Source: Halorubrum sp. F4
Lineage (GTDB): Archaea > Halobacteriota > Halobacteria > Halobacteriales > Haloferacaceae
DNA length: 40,202 nt
Assembly: GCF_027257195.1 (NCBI RefSeq)
Contig: NZ_JAPDFS010000004.1
Location: 203,703-243,904, forward strand
Reading direction: 5' to 3'
Part shown: positions 23,902 through 33,156 of the stretch, in pieces
Numbering within the stretch: the stretch's first letter is position 1
How the letters are laid out: each line of letters starts with the position of its first letter
Notes under the pieces: model-generated
What the model was told of the DNA's origin: nothing
Databases searched by the model: none
The model's input: the letters and a program-made list of their open reading frames with translations, nothing else
Position numbers and translations under genes: made by a program

Positions 23902-25230
23902 ATGCTCATCACGGGTGCGGAACTGGCCGACGGACGGGTCCGGGACGTTCGGGCTCGGGACGGAACGATCGTCGCGGTCGGGAAGGGTCTCGATCCGACC
24001 GCCGGGGAGCGCGTCGTCGACGGCCGCGGGAGACACTTGCTTCCCGGCGCGATCGACGTCCACGTCCACTTCCGGGAGCCGGGCGGAAGCCACAAGGAGA
24101 CGTGGGAGACCGGCTCGAGGAGCGCGGCCGCGGGCGGAGTGACCACCGTGGTCGACCAGCCGAACACCTCGCCGCCGACCGTCGACGGCGACGCCTTCGA
24201 CGGGAAGGCCGACCTCGCGGCCGCCTCGCACGTCGACTACGGGATCAACGGCGGCGTCGTCCCCGAGTGGGACCCGGACGCGCTGTTCGACCGACCGCTT
24301 CTCGCGCTCGGCGAGGTGTTCCTCGCGGACTCCACCGGCGAGATGGGGATCGACGCCGACCTGTTCGCCGAGGCGGTCGAGGCGGCCGCGGCCCGCGACG
24401 TGCCGGTGACGGTTCACGCCGAGGACGCGACCCTGTTCGACGAGTCGGCGCTCTCGGGCGACCTCGGTGGAGCCGGGACCGCCGCGAACGCGGACGCGTG
24501 GTCGGCCTACCGCACCGCCGAGGCGGAGGCGGCGGCGGTCGAGCGTGCCCTGGAAGTCGGCGACGACGCCGGCGGACGGCTCCATATCGCGCACACCTCG
24601 ACGCCGGAGGGGATCGATGCGGTCGCCGAGGCGGCCGACGCGGGCGCGGACGCCACCTGCGAGGTCACTCCGCACCACCTCTTCCTGTCGCGGGAGAACG
24701 CCGGGCGACTCGGCACGTTCGGGCGGATGAACCCGCCGCTCCGGTCGGAGGAGCGGCGGGCCGGCGTCTTCGAGCGGCTTCGCGACGGCGACGTCGACGT
24801 GGTCGCCACCGACCACGCGCCCCACACGGTCGACGAGAAGCGAACCGGGCTCGCGGACGCGCCGAGCGGGGTTCCGGGCGTCGAGACGATGTACCCGTTG
24901 CTCCTGGAGTCGGTCCGGACCGGCGAGCTGTCGCTCGAGCGCGTCCGCGACGTGATCGCCGCCAATCCGGCCTCGATATTCGGCCTCGATCGGAAGGGCC
25001 GGATCGCGGAGGGGGCCGACGCCGACTTCGTCCTCGTCGACCTCACGAGCCCGCGGGAGATCGAGGCGGGCGCGCTTCACTCGAAGTGCGGCTGGACGCC
25101 GTTCGAGGGCTCCCGCGGAGTGTTCCCCGAACTGACCGTCGTTCGCGGCGAGCCGGTGTACGAACGCGACCCCGTTACCGGCGCGGAGGAGTTCGGCGAC
25201 CCGATGGGGCGGAACGTCCGGGAACGGTAG
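23902..25230 (+). CDS. pyrC: Dihydroorotase
   Basis: A 442-aa zinc amidohydrolase of pyrimidine synthesis that cyclises carbamoyl aspartate to dihydroorotate in the cytosol. Metal ligands H54 and H56 are in GAIDVHVHFREPG. Substrate-binding N88 is in VDQPNTSPPTV. Later ligands sit in VTVHAED and RLHIAHTST-type segments, and the catalytic Asp is in VVATDHAPHT. Length and motifs fit the class I type. It has its own promoter, and no other pyrimidine gene is nearby. Confidence 0.95.
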   Translation: MLITGAELADGRVRDVRARDGTIVAVGKGLDPTAGERVVDGRGRHLLPGAIDVHVHFREPGGSHKETWETGSRSAAAGGVTTVVDQPNTSPPTVDGDAFDGKADLAAASHVDYGINGGVVPEWDPDALFDRPLLALGEVFLADSTGEMGIDADLFAEAVEAAAARDVPVTVHAEDATLFDESALSGDLGGAGTAANADAWSAYRTAEAEAAAVERALEVGDDAGGRLHIAHTSTPEGIDAVAEAADAGADATCEVTPHHLFLSRENAGRLGTFGRMNPPLRSEERRAGVFERLRDGDVDVVATDHAPHTVDEKRTGLADAPSGVPGVETMYPLLLESVRTGELSLERVRDVIAANPASIFGLDRKGRIAEGADADFVLVDLTSPREIEAGALHSKCGWTPFEGSRGVFPELTVVRGEPVYERDPVTGAEEFGDPMGRNVRER

Positions 25231-25289
25231 CGTGGGCCGCGCGGAACGGTGGCGGGAACCGAAACCATCGGACCTCCGCGGCGGAACGC

Positions 25290-25311
25290 CTATGCCGTTC
25301 CTGGCCATAGG
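25290..25311. promoter_or_regulatory. Inverted repeat upstream of the MoxR operon
   Basis: CCTATG and CATAGG are the ends of a 22-bp imperfect palindrome. A TATA-like ACATATCA follows at about 25323-25330. This places a possible operator directly before the MoxR operon promoter, implying a leader of about 50 nt. Confidence 0.35.
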
Positions 25312-25404
25312 ATCGTCTACGAGACATATCATGCGTCGTGTTCACACGGAGCGATACGGTCGGTGCTCGACGGTCACCGCGACCCCGGAGGGGTCCGAAC
25401 GCCG

Positions 25405-26478
25405 ATGAACGACTCGGCGGATCGAACCGAGACGGGACCGGTCGATCGGACCGACGGCAGCGGCTCCACCGAACGGACCGACGGCAGCGGCTCCACCGAT
25501 CCGGCGGGATCGATCGAGGCGACGACGCGGGAGAACGCCCTCGCCGACCGTCCGGCGCTGGACGTCGACGCCGCGGCCGACCTGGTGGACCGGCTCGTCG
25601 AGAACGTCGAGTCGGTGATCGTCGGGAAACGCGACGCAGTCGAGCACGTCCTCGTCACGGTGCTCGCACGCGGACACCTGCTCGTCGAGGACGTCCCCGG
25701 CGTCGGCAAGACCACGCTCGCGAAGGCGGTCTCCCGCTCCGTCGACGCCTCGTTCAAACGGGTCCAGTTCACGCCGGACCTCCTCCCGTCGGACGTCACC
25801 GGCGTGAACGTGTTCAACCAGCGGACCGACGAGTTCGACTTCCGGCCCGGTCCGGTGTTCGCGAACTTCGTGCTCGGCGACGAGATCAACCGTGCCCCGC
25901 CGAAGACGCAGTCGGCGCTGCTCGAGGCGATGGAGGAACGACAGGTGACGACGGACGGCGTCACCCGGACGCTCCCGGACCCGTTCTGTGTGATCGCGAC
26001 GCAGAACGACGTGGAGCCCGGCCGGACCTACGAACTCCCGGTCGCGGAGATCGACCGCTTCACGAAGAAGATCCGGCTCGGCTACCCGGACGTCGAGGCC
26101 GAGGCGGTGATCCTCGACCGAACCGTCGGCGACCATCCCATCGAGTCGGTCGAGCCCGTCGCGACCCTCGAGGACGTCCGTCGGGCCCGCGCGACCGTCG
26201 CCGACGTCGAGGTCAGAGAGCCCGTTCGGACCTACGTCGCCCGATTGGCCGAACACACGCGTCGGAACGCGGCGCTCGGCGTCAGTCCGCGGGGGAGTCT
26301 CGCGCTGTTGCGAACCGCACAGGTGCGCGCCGTCCTCGACGGTCGCGGCTACGTGATCCCTGACGACGTCCAGACCGAGGCTCCGACGGTGCTCTCCCAC
26401 CGGATCCGAACGGACGCCGGCGCGGCTGACGGAGCGGACGTCGTCGCGGAGGCGCTCGACCGCGTCCCGGTGGAGTGA
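25405..26478 (+). CDS. MoxR-family AAA+ ATPase
   Basis: A 357-aa AAA+ chaperone-like ATPase. Walker A is GVGKTT (99-104) in HLLVEDVPGVGKTTLAKAV. The Walker B region is FVLGDEINRAPPKTQSALLEAMEERQVT, a MoxR signature, and sensor 1 is FCVIATQNDVEPG. The first 45 residues are acidic, with a 9-residue repeat (TDGSGSTER, TDGSGSTDP) coded by a 27-bp tandem duplication at 25450-25503. MoxR ATPases next to DUF58 and transglutaminase genes are thought to assist maturation of envelope complexes. It is the first gene of a three-gene operon; DUF58 starts 4 bp after its stop. Confidence 0.93.
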   Translation: MNDSADRTETGPVDRTDGSGSTERTDGSGSTDPAGSIEATTRENALADRPALDVDAAADLVDRLVENVESVIVGKRDAVEHVLVTVLARGHLLVEDVPGVGKTTLAKAVSRSVDASFKRVQFTPDLLPSDVTGVNVFNQRTDEFDFRPGPVFANFVLGDEINRAPPKTQSALLEAMEERQVTTDGVTRTLPDPFCVIATQNDVEPGRTYELPVAEIDRFTKKIRLGYPDVEAEAVILDRTVGDHPIESVEPVATLEDVRRARATVADVEVREPVRTYVARLAEHTRRNAALGVSPRGSLALLRTAQVRAVLDGRGYVIPDDVQTEAPTVLSHRIRTDAGAADGADVVAEALDRVPVE

Positions 26479-26482
26479 GCGC

Positions 26483-27655
26483 ATGTCCTCCGCCTCGCTC
26501 ACCCGCCGCGGCCGGGTCGTCCTCGCGATCTGTATCGCCGGCGCGGTCATGGCCGTCGCGGCCGGGGGGCGATCGCTCAACGCCGTCGTCCTCCCGGGTA
26601 CCGTCGCGCTCGCCGCGGGCTACGTTCAGATGTCTCGGTTGACACCGCCGGGATCCCGGCGGTCGGGCCTCGAGGAGGGATTCGTCGGCGAGGAGCGTGA
26701 GGTACGGATCGATTTCGACGGAGGGACGCCGGGCACGCCCGTCGATCGGCCGTTCGTCGCGAACGTCCGGGACCGGCTCGATGACGGGTTGGGCGGCGTG
26801 TTCGACTCGGACGAGGCGGTCCGGACCGCCGTGGGCGAGGAGCCCGCGAGGTACCGCCTCCGCCTTCTCGAACGGGGCGATCGGCGGCTCGGACCGATCG
26901 AGCTGTCGGCGACGGACGTGCTCGGGCTCTTCGAGCGTCGACTGGTCGTCGACGATCGCGATCGGATCGTCGTCTACCCGGCGATCCACGCGATCCCCGC
27001 GTGGTTCAGACGCGGGCTGTACGCCGACGAGACGCTCGGCACCAGCCGCCAGCGCGAGGAGTTCGACCGGCTTCGCGAGTACGCGCGCGGCGACTCGCTC
27101 CGGGACGTCCACTGGCCGGCGACGGCGAAACACGACGAGATCGTCGTCAAGGAGTTCGCCGCCGAGACCGACCATCGGCGCGTGTCGATCGCGGGCGGGA
27201 CGCGCTACTCGGCGGACGCCGACGCGGCGGACGTGCTCGCGAGCGCGACCGCGAGCCTCGCGTGCTCGCTCCTCGACGACGGCGTGCCGGTCGACGTGTG
27301 GCTCCCGGCCGGCGAGGTCACGGTCGAACCCGGTCCTCGCGGGCGCCGTGAGCTCCTCGAGCTCGCCGCGCGCACCGGACCGGGCTCGATCGACGACGGC
27401 GACGAGGCCGACGTCCGGATCGTCGCCGAGCGCGACGACGCGCGGATCCGGACCGAGGACCGAAACGTCCGGTTCTCGGAGATGAAGGCGGCGGCTCGCT
27501 CCCCGACTCGTGGCGGATCCGCGGTCGGCCGGGATGAATCCGGACGGGACGAGGTCGGACGGACCGAGGACGGAGACGGTCCGACCGCGGCGGTCAGCGA
27601 CGGCGGTCACGAGACGAACCCGCACAGCGCGAGCTCGGAGGGGCCCGGTCGATGA
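26483..27655 (+). CDS. DUF58 domain membrane protein
   Basis: A 390-aa protein. Two N-terminal membrane helices (about 9-27 and 33-49) anchor it. The DUF58 signature is FDRLREYARGDSLRDVHWPATAKHDEIVVKEF, split here around the conserved GD and W. A von Willebrand-like region follows. The last 60 residues are charged, with Asp/Gly/Glu-rich sequence. DUF58 proteins are usual partners of MoxR ATPases. The stop overlaps the start of the transglutaminase gene by four bases (ATGA), so translation is coupled. Confidence 0.92.
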   Translation: MSSASLTRRGRVVLAICIAGAVMAVAAGGRSLNAVVLPGTVALAAGYVQMSRLTPPGSRRSGLEEGFVGEEREVRIDFDGGTPGTPVDRPFVANVRDRLDDGLGGVFDSDEAVRTAVGEEPARYRLRLLERGDRRLGPIELSATDVLGLFERRLVVDDRDRIVVYPAIHAIPAWFRRGLYADETLGTSRQREEFDRLREYARGDSLRDVHWPATAKHDEIVVKEFAAETDHRRVSIAGGTRYSADADAADVLASATASLACSLLDDGVPVDVWLPAGEVTVEPGPRGRRELLELAARTGPGSIDDGDEADVRIVAERDDARIRTEDRNVRFSEMKAAARSPTRGGSAVGRDESGRDEVGRTEDGDGPTAAVSDGGHETNPHSASSEGPGR

Positions 27656-29913
27656 CGGACCGCTCGGCCGCCGGATCGACGGGGACGCCCCGCGGCATCG
27701 GGCCGTTCGGCGCGGTTCCCGCCGGCCTCTCGGAGCCCGCCGCTCTCGGGGTCGTCCTCGCGTTTCTCGCGTACTTGAGCGCCTTCGCCTCGATCACGAA
27801 CGTGGTCGGGGGGACGACGAGGCTGGTGGCGGTCGTCGCGGTCGCGGCCGTCTGTGGGGCGGCGCTCGCGCGGCTCGTCGCCCCGCGGACCGCGATCCGA
27901 TTGACCGCGGGGCTCCTTCTCGTCGGCCTGTTCGGGTACTACCTCGCGATCCCCGGGAGCCGGGTCGCGCTCGGATCGCTCGTGACCGTCGCGCTCGACG
28001 TCGTCTCGCTCCTGACCGGGCTCTCCGTGCTCCGGCTCGTGTTGGTCGACGTGTGGGTTCTCGTGGTCGTTCCCGTTCCGACGTTCCTCGTGGCGTACCT
28101 CGCGGGACGGGGACGTCACGTCACTGCCGCCACGGTGGCGGGCGGGACGCTCGGCTTCCTCGTGCTCACCGGAGACGCCGGTGACGCGACCACGCTGGCC
28201 GGCGTGATCGGCGTCGCGGTCGCGGTCGGGCTCTCGACCGTGTCGGTTCCCGGCGGGTTTCGGAGCCACGGCGGAACCCTCGCCGCGGTGCTCGCGGTGA
28301 TGGTGCTCGCGAGCGCGACGGTGACCGTGGTGCCGGCGGGCGCGGCCCAGCCCTGGGCGGTCGACCGCGGCGCGCCCGGGATCGAGTCCACGGTCGTCGG
28401 CGACGACGAACTCGAGATCGTGGGGACGACCAGACTCTCCCCCGAGGTGCGGTTCACGATGGAGAGTTCGGTCGAGCGGAACTGGCACGTCGGGTCCTAC
28501 GACACCTACACCGGCGACGGGTGGGTTCGTTCGGGCGAGGAGCGTCCGCTCGACGGCTCCCTCTCGGGCCCTCCCGGCGAGACGACGGCCGTCGAGTCGA
28601 CGTTCACGGCCGAGACGGAGCTCGAGACGCTTCCGGCGCCGTGGCAGGCCGTCGGGGTCGGCGGCGTCGTCGGGGGGGCGGCACAGGTCGACGAACGCGG
28701 GACGATCCACCCGAGCTCGCCAGTTCTGCCGGGCGATCAGGTCGCCATGGAGAGCCGCGTCCTCGACGCCTCGCCGTCGGAGCTCCGGAACGCGAGCACC
28801 GACTACGACCCGGCGATCGAGGAGCGGTACACCCAGCTTCCCGAGAGCACGCCCGACCGCGTCGGGGAACGGACCGCGGAGATACTCGCGGAGGCGGACG
28901 CCGAGAACCCCTACGACGGGGCGGCGGCGATCGAGTCGCACCTGATCGAGGAGTACGACTACTCGCTGACGATAGAGCGGCCCGACGGCGACATCGCCGA
29001 CGCGTTCCTCTTCGAGATGACGGCCGGCTACTGTACGTACTTCGCGACCACCATGGTCGCGATGTTGCGCTCGCAGGGGGTTCCGGCACGGCTCGCGACC
29101 GGCTACTCCAGCGGCCAGCAGGTGAGCGGCGACGAGTACGTCGTCCGGGGACAGGACGCACACGCCTGGGTGATGGTGTACTTCCCCGAACACGGCTGGG
29201 TCGAGTTCGACCCGACTCCGAGCGCCGAACGCGACCTGGCTCGCGACATCCGGCTGGCGGAGGCGCGCTCGGACGGGGCCGAGAACGTCGACACGGAGCA
29301 GTCCGGGTTCGAGATCAATCCGGGCATCCAGGAGGAGCCGAACGAGCTTCCGGAACCCGACGAGACGAACGGAACCGAATCCGATTCGAACGGGTCGGAC
29401 ACGGAGGTGAACGGCTCGGACTCGACCGTGAACGACTCGGTACCCGAGGAGCTCCGACCGGACGGTCCGTCGACGGCGACCGGGTCCGACGGGGACGGAC
29501 CGTCGCTCCCCTCGCGGGAGATTCTCGGGTACTGGCTGTTCGTCGTCGTCGTCGCGACCGCGGGCGCACGCCACGTCGGCGTGACGGACCGGGCGTACCA
29601 CGCGGCGCGTCTCCGGCTGCCGAGCCGCTCCCGGACGCCACGCGCCGACGCGGAGCGTGCGTTCGAGGACCTGGAACGGATCCTCTCCCGGCGGTACCGC
29701 GCGCGACGTGCGGGCGAGACGCCGCGGGCGTACCTCGACGGGCTCCGGGCGCGGGGCGTCGACGACCGGGTCCACGCGGTCGGGGAGGTCTACGAGCGGG
29801 CGGCGTACGCGGGCGACGTGACCCCCGAGGAGGCCGACGAGGCGAGACGGACCGTGCGGCGGCTCGCGCTGGAGTCCACGCCCCTCGTCGGCCGACTGTT
29901 CGATCGGGAATGA
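27652..29913 (+). CDS. TgpA-type membrane transglutaminase-like protein with C-terminal DUF4129
   Basis: A 753-aa membrane protein. About seven helices lie in residues 25-240. An extracellular region follows, with the transglutaminase core: catalytic C461 in TAGYCTYFATTM, H504 in GQDAHAWVMVYFPEHGW and D520 in VEFDPTP. A Ser/Asp/Asn-rich spacer (about 545-620) with several N-x-S/T sites comes next, then one membrane helix (about 625-640) and a cytosolic DUF4129-like tail. In this family the core may crosslink or cleave peptides outside the cell. It is the last gene of the MoxR operon. Confidence 0.92.
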   Translation: MTDRSAAGSTGTPRGIGPFGAVPAGLSEPAALGVVLAFLAYLSAFASITNVVGGTTRLVAVVAVAAVCGAALARLVAPRTAIRLTAGLLLVGLFGYYLAIPGSRVALGSLVTVALDVVSLLTGLSVLRLVLVDVWVLVVVPVPTFLVAYLAGRGRHVTAATVAGGTLGFLVLTGDAGDATTLAGVIGVAVAVGLSTVSVPGGFRSHGGTLAAVLAVMVLASATVTVVPAGAAQPWAVDRGAPGIESTVVGDDELEIVGTTRLSPEVRFTMESSVERNWHVGSYDTYTGDGWVRSGEERPLDGSLSGPPGETTAVESTFTAETELETLPAPWQAVGVGGVVGGAAQVDERGTIHPSSPVLPGDQVAMESRVLDASPSELRNASTDYDPAIEERYTQLPESTPDRVGERTAEILAEADAENPYDGAAAIESHLIEEYDYSLTIERPDGDIADAFLFEMTAGYCTYFATTMVAMLRSQGVPARLATGYSSGQQVSGDEYVVRGQDAHAWVMVYFPEHGWVEFDPTPSAERDLARDIRLAEARSDGAENVDTEQSGFEINPGIQEEPNELPEPDETNGTESDSNGSDTEVNGSDSTVNDSVPEELRPDGPSTATGSDGDGPSLPSREILGYWLFVVVVATAGARHVGVTDRAYHAARLRLPSRSRTPRADAERAFEDLERILSRRYRARRAGETPRAYLDGLRARGVDDRVHAVGEVYERAAYAGDVTPEEADEARRTVRRLALESTPLVGRLFDRE

Positions 29914-30008
29914 CCCGGCCGATCGGGCCGACGTGGTCCGCCCGTCCGGACGGTCCTCCCGCCGGAACCGCCCGCGATCCGGTCGGACCGGGGAGGGGCT
30001 GCCGACAC

Positions 30009-30017
30009 TATTTAATA
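30009..30017 (+). promoter_or_regulatory. TATA box of the aIF-1 gene
   Basis: TATTTAATA is centred at 30013, predicting a start site near 30040, about 4 nt before the ATG at 30044. It separates this gene from the MoxR operon. Confidence 0.75.
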
Positions 30018-30031
30018 CGGGCACCCTGTAG

Positions 30032-30337
<306 letters not shown>

Positions 30338-30450
30338 CCGTCACCTGACCGCCCGTCGTCGAGCGCGTACCTCGTCGTTCTTCAAGACTCGCGAGCCGTG
30401 CGGCCGTCCGGTGGATCACGTCGCACGCCTCCCGGCGAACCGGCGCGTCC

Positions 30451-31314
30451 TCACACGACCAGGACGAGCCGCCCGACGACGAACGCGGCCGCCGCGAGGA
30501 ACGTCCCGTACTTGAAGTGTCCCTGCGCAGCGGCCGGGTCGGCGAAGGACTCGTACGCCGCGTACAGCATGGCCGCGTCCGCGACCGCGACGACGACGAG
30601 GTAGACCGCGCCGAACGTCCCTAGGAGGTACGGGAGCGGGCTGACGCCGACCGCGACCGCGAGGGTGGCGACGCCGACCCACAGCGACCGGCGCGCACCG
30701 ATCGCGACGGGCAGCGTCCGGAGCCCCTCCTCGCGGTCGCCCGCGAGGTCCTCGACGTCCTTGATCACCTCGCGGGTGAACGTCGAGAGCGCCGCCAGCA
30801 CGGCCAACACCAGCGGGGCGTCGAGGCTCCCGACGGCCGCTCCCCCGAAGAGGAACGTCGATCCGACGAGGTAGGAGACGAGCGCGTTCCCGAGCCCGGG
30901 AGTCCCCTTGAACACCGTCGTGTAGGTGACGAGCGCGACGAGGTTGACCGCGGCGATGGCGAGCGCCGCGAGCGGGAGGAGGGCGGCGAACCCGATCGCG
31001 AGGACGAAAAGCGCCGCCGAGAGGACGAGCGCGCCGCGCGGGGAGACGGCCCCGCGCGGGATCGGGCGGTCGGGGCGGTTGATCGCGTCGATATCGCGGT
31101 CGAAGTAGTCGTTTATCGCGTTGCCGGCGGCGACCGCGACCGCGGTGGTTGCGACCGCCAGCGCCGCCGGAACGACCGCCTCCCCGATCCCGGCGACGAA
31201 CGCGCCCGTGGCCGTCAACGCTCCGGCGGCGACGCAGTTCGCCGGCCGCGCCAGCTCCAGTCCCCCGCGTAGCGTGTCTTGCAACTCGTTTCCGTCCACC
31301 GGCGCGCGGGACAT
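30451..31314 (-). CDS. UbiA-type geranylgeranyltransferase (archaeal membrane lipid synthesis)
   Basis: A 287-aa integral membrane prenyltransferase, probably digeranylgeranylglyceryl phosphate synthase, which adds the second isoprenoid ether chain of archaeal lipids. Both Asp-rich Mg-diphosphate motifs are present: NDYFDRDIDAINRPDRPIP (about 68-86) and REVIKDVEDLAGDREEG. Eight to nine hydrophobic helices span the protein. The N-terminal LELARPANCVAAGALTATGAF is typical of this subgroup rather than of heme or quinone enzymes. The place where a TATA box is expected for the ATG at 31314 is a tandem repeat instead, so the promoter, or possibly the start (TTG at 31284 fits TTTATG at the TATA distance), is uncertain. 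Confidence 0.9.
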   Translation of the reverse strand: MSRAPVDGNELQDTLRGGLELARPANCVAAGALTATGAFVAGIGEAVVPAALAVATTAVAVAAGNAINDYFDRDIDAINRPDRPIPRGAVSPRGALVLSAALFVLAIGFAALLPLAALAIAAVNLVALVTYTTVFKGTPGLGNALVSYLVGSTFLFGGAAVGSLDAPLVLAVLAALSTFTREVIKDVEDLAGDREEGLRTLPVAIGARRSLWVGVATLAVAVGVSPLPYLLGTFGAVYLVVVAVADAAMLYAAYESFADPAAAQGHFKYGTFLAAAAFVVGRLVLVV

Positions 31315-31317
31315 AAA

Positions 31318-31403
31318 CGACGCGGGATCGGACGGGACGACGACGCGGGATCAGTCGGAGCGACGACGCGGGATCGGCGAGGACGACGCGGGATCGACCG
31401 GAT
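31318..31403. repeat. Tandem repeat, four copies of CGACGCGGGATC core, period 20-23 bp
   Basis: Copies start at 31318, 31341, 31364 and 31384. The 12-bp core CGACGCGGGATC is exact in all four; the 8-11 bp between copies vary. The array begins 4 bp upstream of the UbiA start codon and lies between two divergent genes. Confidence 0.75.
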
Positions 31404-31459
31404 CGTCGGTGACACGGGAGCCACGCCGAAGGGTTCGATCCGCTTTCACGCCTCACTAA

Positions 31460-31467
31460 CGTTTATG
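31460..31467 (+). promoter_or_regulatory. TATA box of the actin-like gene
   Basis: CGTTTATG is centred about 27 bp before the ATG at 31492. It selects this start over in-frame ATG 31477 and predicts a leaderless transcript. Confidence 0.7.
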
Positions 31468-31491
31468 CCATGAGCCATGGAACGTGCGCAC

Positions 31492-32529
31492 ATGGCTAAA
31501 GGCCTGGACGTCGGTACGATGAACATCCTCTCGGGTCGACAGGAAGGCTCCGAGACGGTGTTCGTACAGCAGCGCAACTCGTTCGTCGAGATCGAGTACA
31601 GCGACATGGCCGAGCAGATGCTCTCCCGAAGCGAGGTCCTCCACATCCGCAAGGACGACAAGGTGTACGTCGTCGGCGACGACGCCCTCAACTTCGCGAA
31701 CATCTTCAACAAGGAGACGCGCCGGCCGATGCAACACGGGATCCTCTCGAGCGACGAGTCCTCGGCGATCCCGATGATCAAGCTCATCACCGAGCAGGTG
31801 GTCGGCGAGCCGTCCCGCCCGAACGAGCGGCTGTTCTACTCCAGCCCGGCGGACCCGATCGACTCGCCGCTCACGACGCTGTACCACGAGAAGACGCTCG
31901 AGTCGATGCTCGGTGACATGGGATACGACCCCGAGCCGATCAACGAGGGGATGGCCGTCATCTACTCCGAGCTCGCCGACAACAACTTCACCGGGCTCGG
32001 GATCAGCTTCGGTGCGGGGATGACGAACGTCTGTCTCGCGTACTACGCCGTGCCCGTGATGAAGTTCTCCATCGCCCGCGGGGGCGACTGGGTCGACGAG
32101 CAGACCGCCCAGGCGACGGGGACGCCCGTCGACAAGGTCACGAGCATCAAGGAGGACGACTTCGAGCTCGACTTCCGTACGGACGTCGGCGGCGTCGAGG
32201 GCGCCCTCGCGATCTACTACGAGAACCTGCTCGACTACGTGATCGAGAACATCACCCGCGAGGTCGACGAGGAGGACGTCGAGGAGGGCCTCGACGTCCC
32301 CGTCGTCGTCACGGGCGGTACCTCGAGCCCGAACGGGTTCGAGGACCTCTTCGCCGACCACCTCTCGGACGCGAACATCCCGTTCTCGATAAGCGGGGTC
32401 CGATCGCCCGACGAGCCGATGTACAGCGTCGCGAGCGGCGCGCTGGTCGCCGCCCGCTCCGAGGAGGGCGCGGACGAGGACGCCGGGTCCGCCGAGGCGG
32501 CCGAGGCGGCTCCCGAGTCCGAGGACTGA
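31492..32529 (+). CDS. Actin-like ASKHA ATPase (possible haloarchaeal salactin/volactin relative)
   Basis: A 345-aa protein with the actin/Hsp70/sugar-kinase ATPase fold. Phosphate 1 motif: [15 protein letters not shown] (1-15). Phosphate 2: [20 protein letters not shown] (about 168-187). Adenosine motif: [19 protein letters not shown] (about 277-295). The length is that of MreB/ParM-type proteins, with no DnaK-like substrate domain. The last 30 residues are acidic and disordered. Haloarchaea have actin homologues called salactin and volactin; this could belong to that group, but I cannot test which. Regulation: strong leaderless promoter, alone between UbiA (divergent) and a decayed region. 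Confidence 0.82.
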   Translation: MAKGLDVGTMNILSGRQEGSETVFVQQRNSFVEIEYSDMAEQMLSRSEVLHIRKDDKVYVVGDDALNFANIFNKETRRPMQHGILSSDESSAIPMIKLITEQVVGEPSRPNERLFYSSPADPIDSPLTTLYHEKTLESMLGDMGYDPEPINEGMAVIYSELADNNFTGLGISFGAGMTNVCLAYYAVPVMKFSIARGGDWVDEQTAQATGTPVDKVTSIKEDDFELDFRTDVGGVEGALAIYYENLLDYVIENITREVDEEDVEEGLDVPVVVTGGTSSPNGFEDLFADHLSDANIPFSISGVRSPDEPMYSVASGALVAARSEEGADEDAGSAEAAEAAPESED

Positions 32530-32559
32530 CCGAACCGGGGCGGGACGGTCCCCGTCGCC

Positions 32560-32600
32560 GATCCATCGCCATCCCGATCCATCACCGTCCCGATCCCCGC
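32560..32600. repeat. 16-bp tandem repeat, 2.5 copies
   Basis: Units 32560-32575 and 32576-32591 share GATCCATC-CC-TCCC and differ at two positions. A partial third unit follows. The repeat lies just downstream of the actin-like gene. Confidence 0.55.
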
Positions 32601-32735
32601 GAGCGGCCGGAGTCCCTCGCGCGGCAGCCACGCCGTCACGTGACGGCCATGCCGTCTTCGCTCGGCGGCAACGATCCGTATTAACACGAACAATTATGAA
32701 GGATAGGCGAATAGGGGCGAGCGTGGCATCCGTAG

Positions 32736-32951
32736 TACACGACTGATCCGCGATCGGAGCCCGAACCGGCGGGCACGGTTCCCTTCGGGGACGAGGATCA
32801 CGAGGCGGACGGCACAGACGAGGAACTACCGACGGCGGCCGAGGCGGTCGCGCGCTCGGCCGCGACGTTCGACCCGACCGACACCCGGCGGATCCCGAAC
32901 GGGACCGACGAGTGGAACGGGTACGCGGGGTCGCTCCACGTCGAGGAGTGA
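32736..32951 (+). pseudogene. Coding remnant without a start codon
   Basis: The frame after a TAG at 32733 reads on to a TGA at 32949-32951, ending DEWNGYAGSLHVEE. Codon use is strongly haloarchaeal (GC-ending codons, acidic protein), so it looks like true coding sequence. It has no ATG or GTG start in frame. A TATA-like TATTAA at 32680-32685 and a 16-codon ORF (32696-32746) in another frame precede it, which suggests a 5' deletion or frameshift. The protein family is not recognised. Confidence 0.45.
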
Positions 32952-33000
32952 CCCGACGACGGACCCTTTTAGACGAGCGAGCGAGTAGCGTCTGACGGCC

Positions 33001-33156
33001 GATGACGATCCACCGCTCCGAGCCGGACTCGGCACCCGGCGACGACGAGCCCTATGAGTACCGAGGCCATCGATCCTCGCGGTTTCATGCTTCCCGCCTG
33101 CCGCATTCGACACACGCCGACGGGTCTCGTCGGAGCGATCACGGGTCCGGATCGTA
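33001..33156 (+). pseudogene. Probable truncated small ORF between remnant and nirK
   Basis: A 51-codon ORF opens MTIHRSEPDSAPGDDEPYEY, which looks like a normal haloarchaeal N-terminus. A CCTTTTAG TATA-like element stands at 32963-32970, about 33 bp upstream. After about residue 21 the sequence turns Arg/His/Ser-rich and loses haloarchaeal character, then overlaps the 3' end of nirK. It is best read as the head of a gene whose body was deleted. Confidence 0.4.
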
